A program made the translations under genes and the position numbers. Below are positions 5,007-5,039 of a stretch of DNA of 5,039 bases, one piece after another. The first letter of the stretch is position 1, and each line of letters starts with the position of its first letter. Under the pieces are notes generated by a model, which saw only the letters and a list, made by a program, of their open reading frames with translations, was not told where the DNA came from and did no database searches. This DNA comes from Halobacteriales archaeon QH_10_65_19 (GTDB taxonomy: Archaea > Halobacteriota > Halobacteria > Halobacteriales > Haloarculaceae): NCBI GenBank assembly GCA_003022085.1, contig PXQK01000035.1, forward strand, positions 1 through 5,039. The letters run 5' to 3'.

Positions 5007-5039
5007 ATGACACTGATCATGGTTGTCGTGCTCGACGCT
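5007..5039 (+). CDS. Possible start of a sulfatase / alkaline-phosphatase-superfamily gene (3' truncated)
   Basis: An ATG at 5007 opens a frame running to the window edge, reading MTLIMVVVLDA. A short Met-led strand ending VVLDA is the typical first strand of sulfatases and related phosphatases, where the Asp is a metal ligand; these proteins usually continue with L/R-x-D. Eleven residues are too few for certainty. An A/T-rich AAAATAA at 4965-4971, inside the right end of the MITE-like element, is a possible TATA box about 38 bp upstream, giving a short leader. An internal ATG at 5019 is a less likely start because it would cut the first strand. Confidence 0.35.
   Translation, partial: MTLIMVVVLDA

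Noticed and set aside
4703..5020. 105-codon minus-strand ORF starting MISVMIPAVLLIG
   Set aside because: It runs straight through both inverted repeats of the MITE-like element and the hairpins, changes character along its length, and overlaps the sulfatase-like start. The hydrophobic beginning is antisense to MTLIMVVVLDA.

Overview
The window comes from a haloarchaeon (class Halobacteria). GC is high throughout, the encoded proteins are rich in Asp and Glu, and two of the genes have an archaeal TATA-like box centred about 27 bp upstream of their ATG, as expected for leaderless transcripts. Several proteins closely resemble haloarchaeal families known from memory; no database search was run.

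Layout. (1) Bases 1-120 are the 3' end of a plus-strand glutaredoxin/GST-N-like gene. (2) Bases 209-676 (minus) encode a pyruvoyl-dependent arginine decarboxylase with an intact Ser-Ser self-cleavage site. It lies behind a 35-codon Arg-containing ORF (673-780) that starts at a leaderless promoter and overlaps the decarboxylase GTG by a GTGA junction. (3) Bases 978-2189 (plus) encode a threonine dehydratase with one C-terminal ACT domain, divergent from the decarboxylase. (4) Converging on it with an 8-bp gap is a minus-strand group. A small winged-helix protein (4376-4672) and a cytosolic BtuF-like cobalamin-binding-type protein (3310-4251) each have their own TATA box. A DAO-family FAD oxidoreductase (2198-3309) abuts the BtuF-like gene as TAGATG. 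The oxidoreductase reading frame is broken near 2602-2614, with conserved sequence apparently lost at the break, so it is probably a pseudogene or a sequence/assembly error. (5) Bases 4673-5006 hold no convincing gene. They contain two hairpins and a 109-bp MITE-like element (4878-4986) with perfect terminal inverted repeats and a 3-bp direct repeat. (6) The last 33 bases look like the start of a plus-strand sulfatase/alkaline-phosphatase-superfamily gene.

How the genes relate. Arginine decarboxylase makes agmatine, which archaea need for the agmatidine modification of tRNA-Ile2 and for polyamines. Threonine dehydratase makes 2-oxobutanoate for isoleucine synthesis or threonine catabolism. 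The BtuF-like protein and the FAD oxidoreductase are arranged as an operon, but their joint role is unknown. The least ordinary signals are the possible upstream-ORF arrangement at the arginine decarboxylase, the broken oxidoreductase, and the ATAGGGTCGTGCG repeat, which occurs three times between 4307 and 4989. I saw no CRISPR array, tRNA, rRNA or complete insertion sequence.
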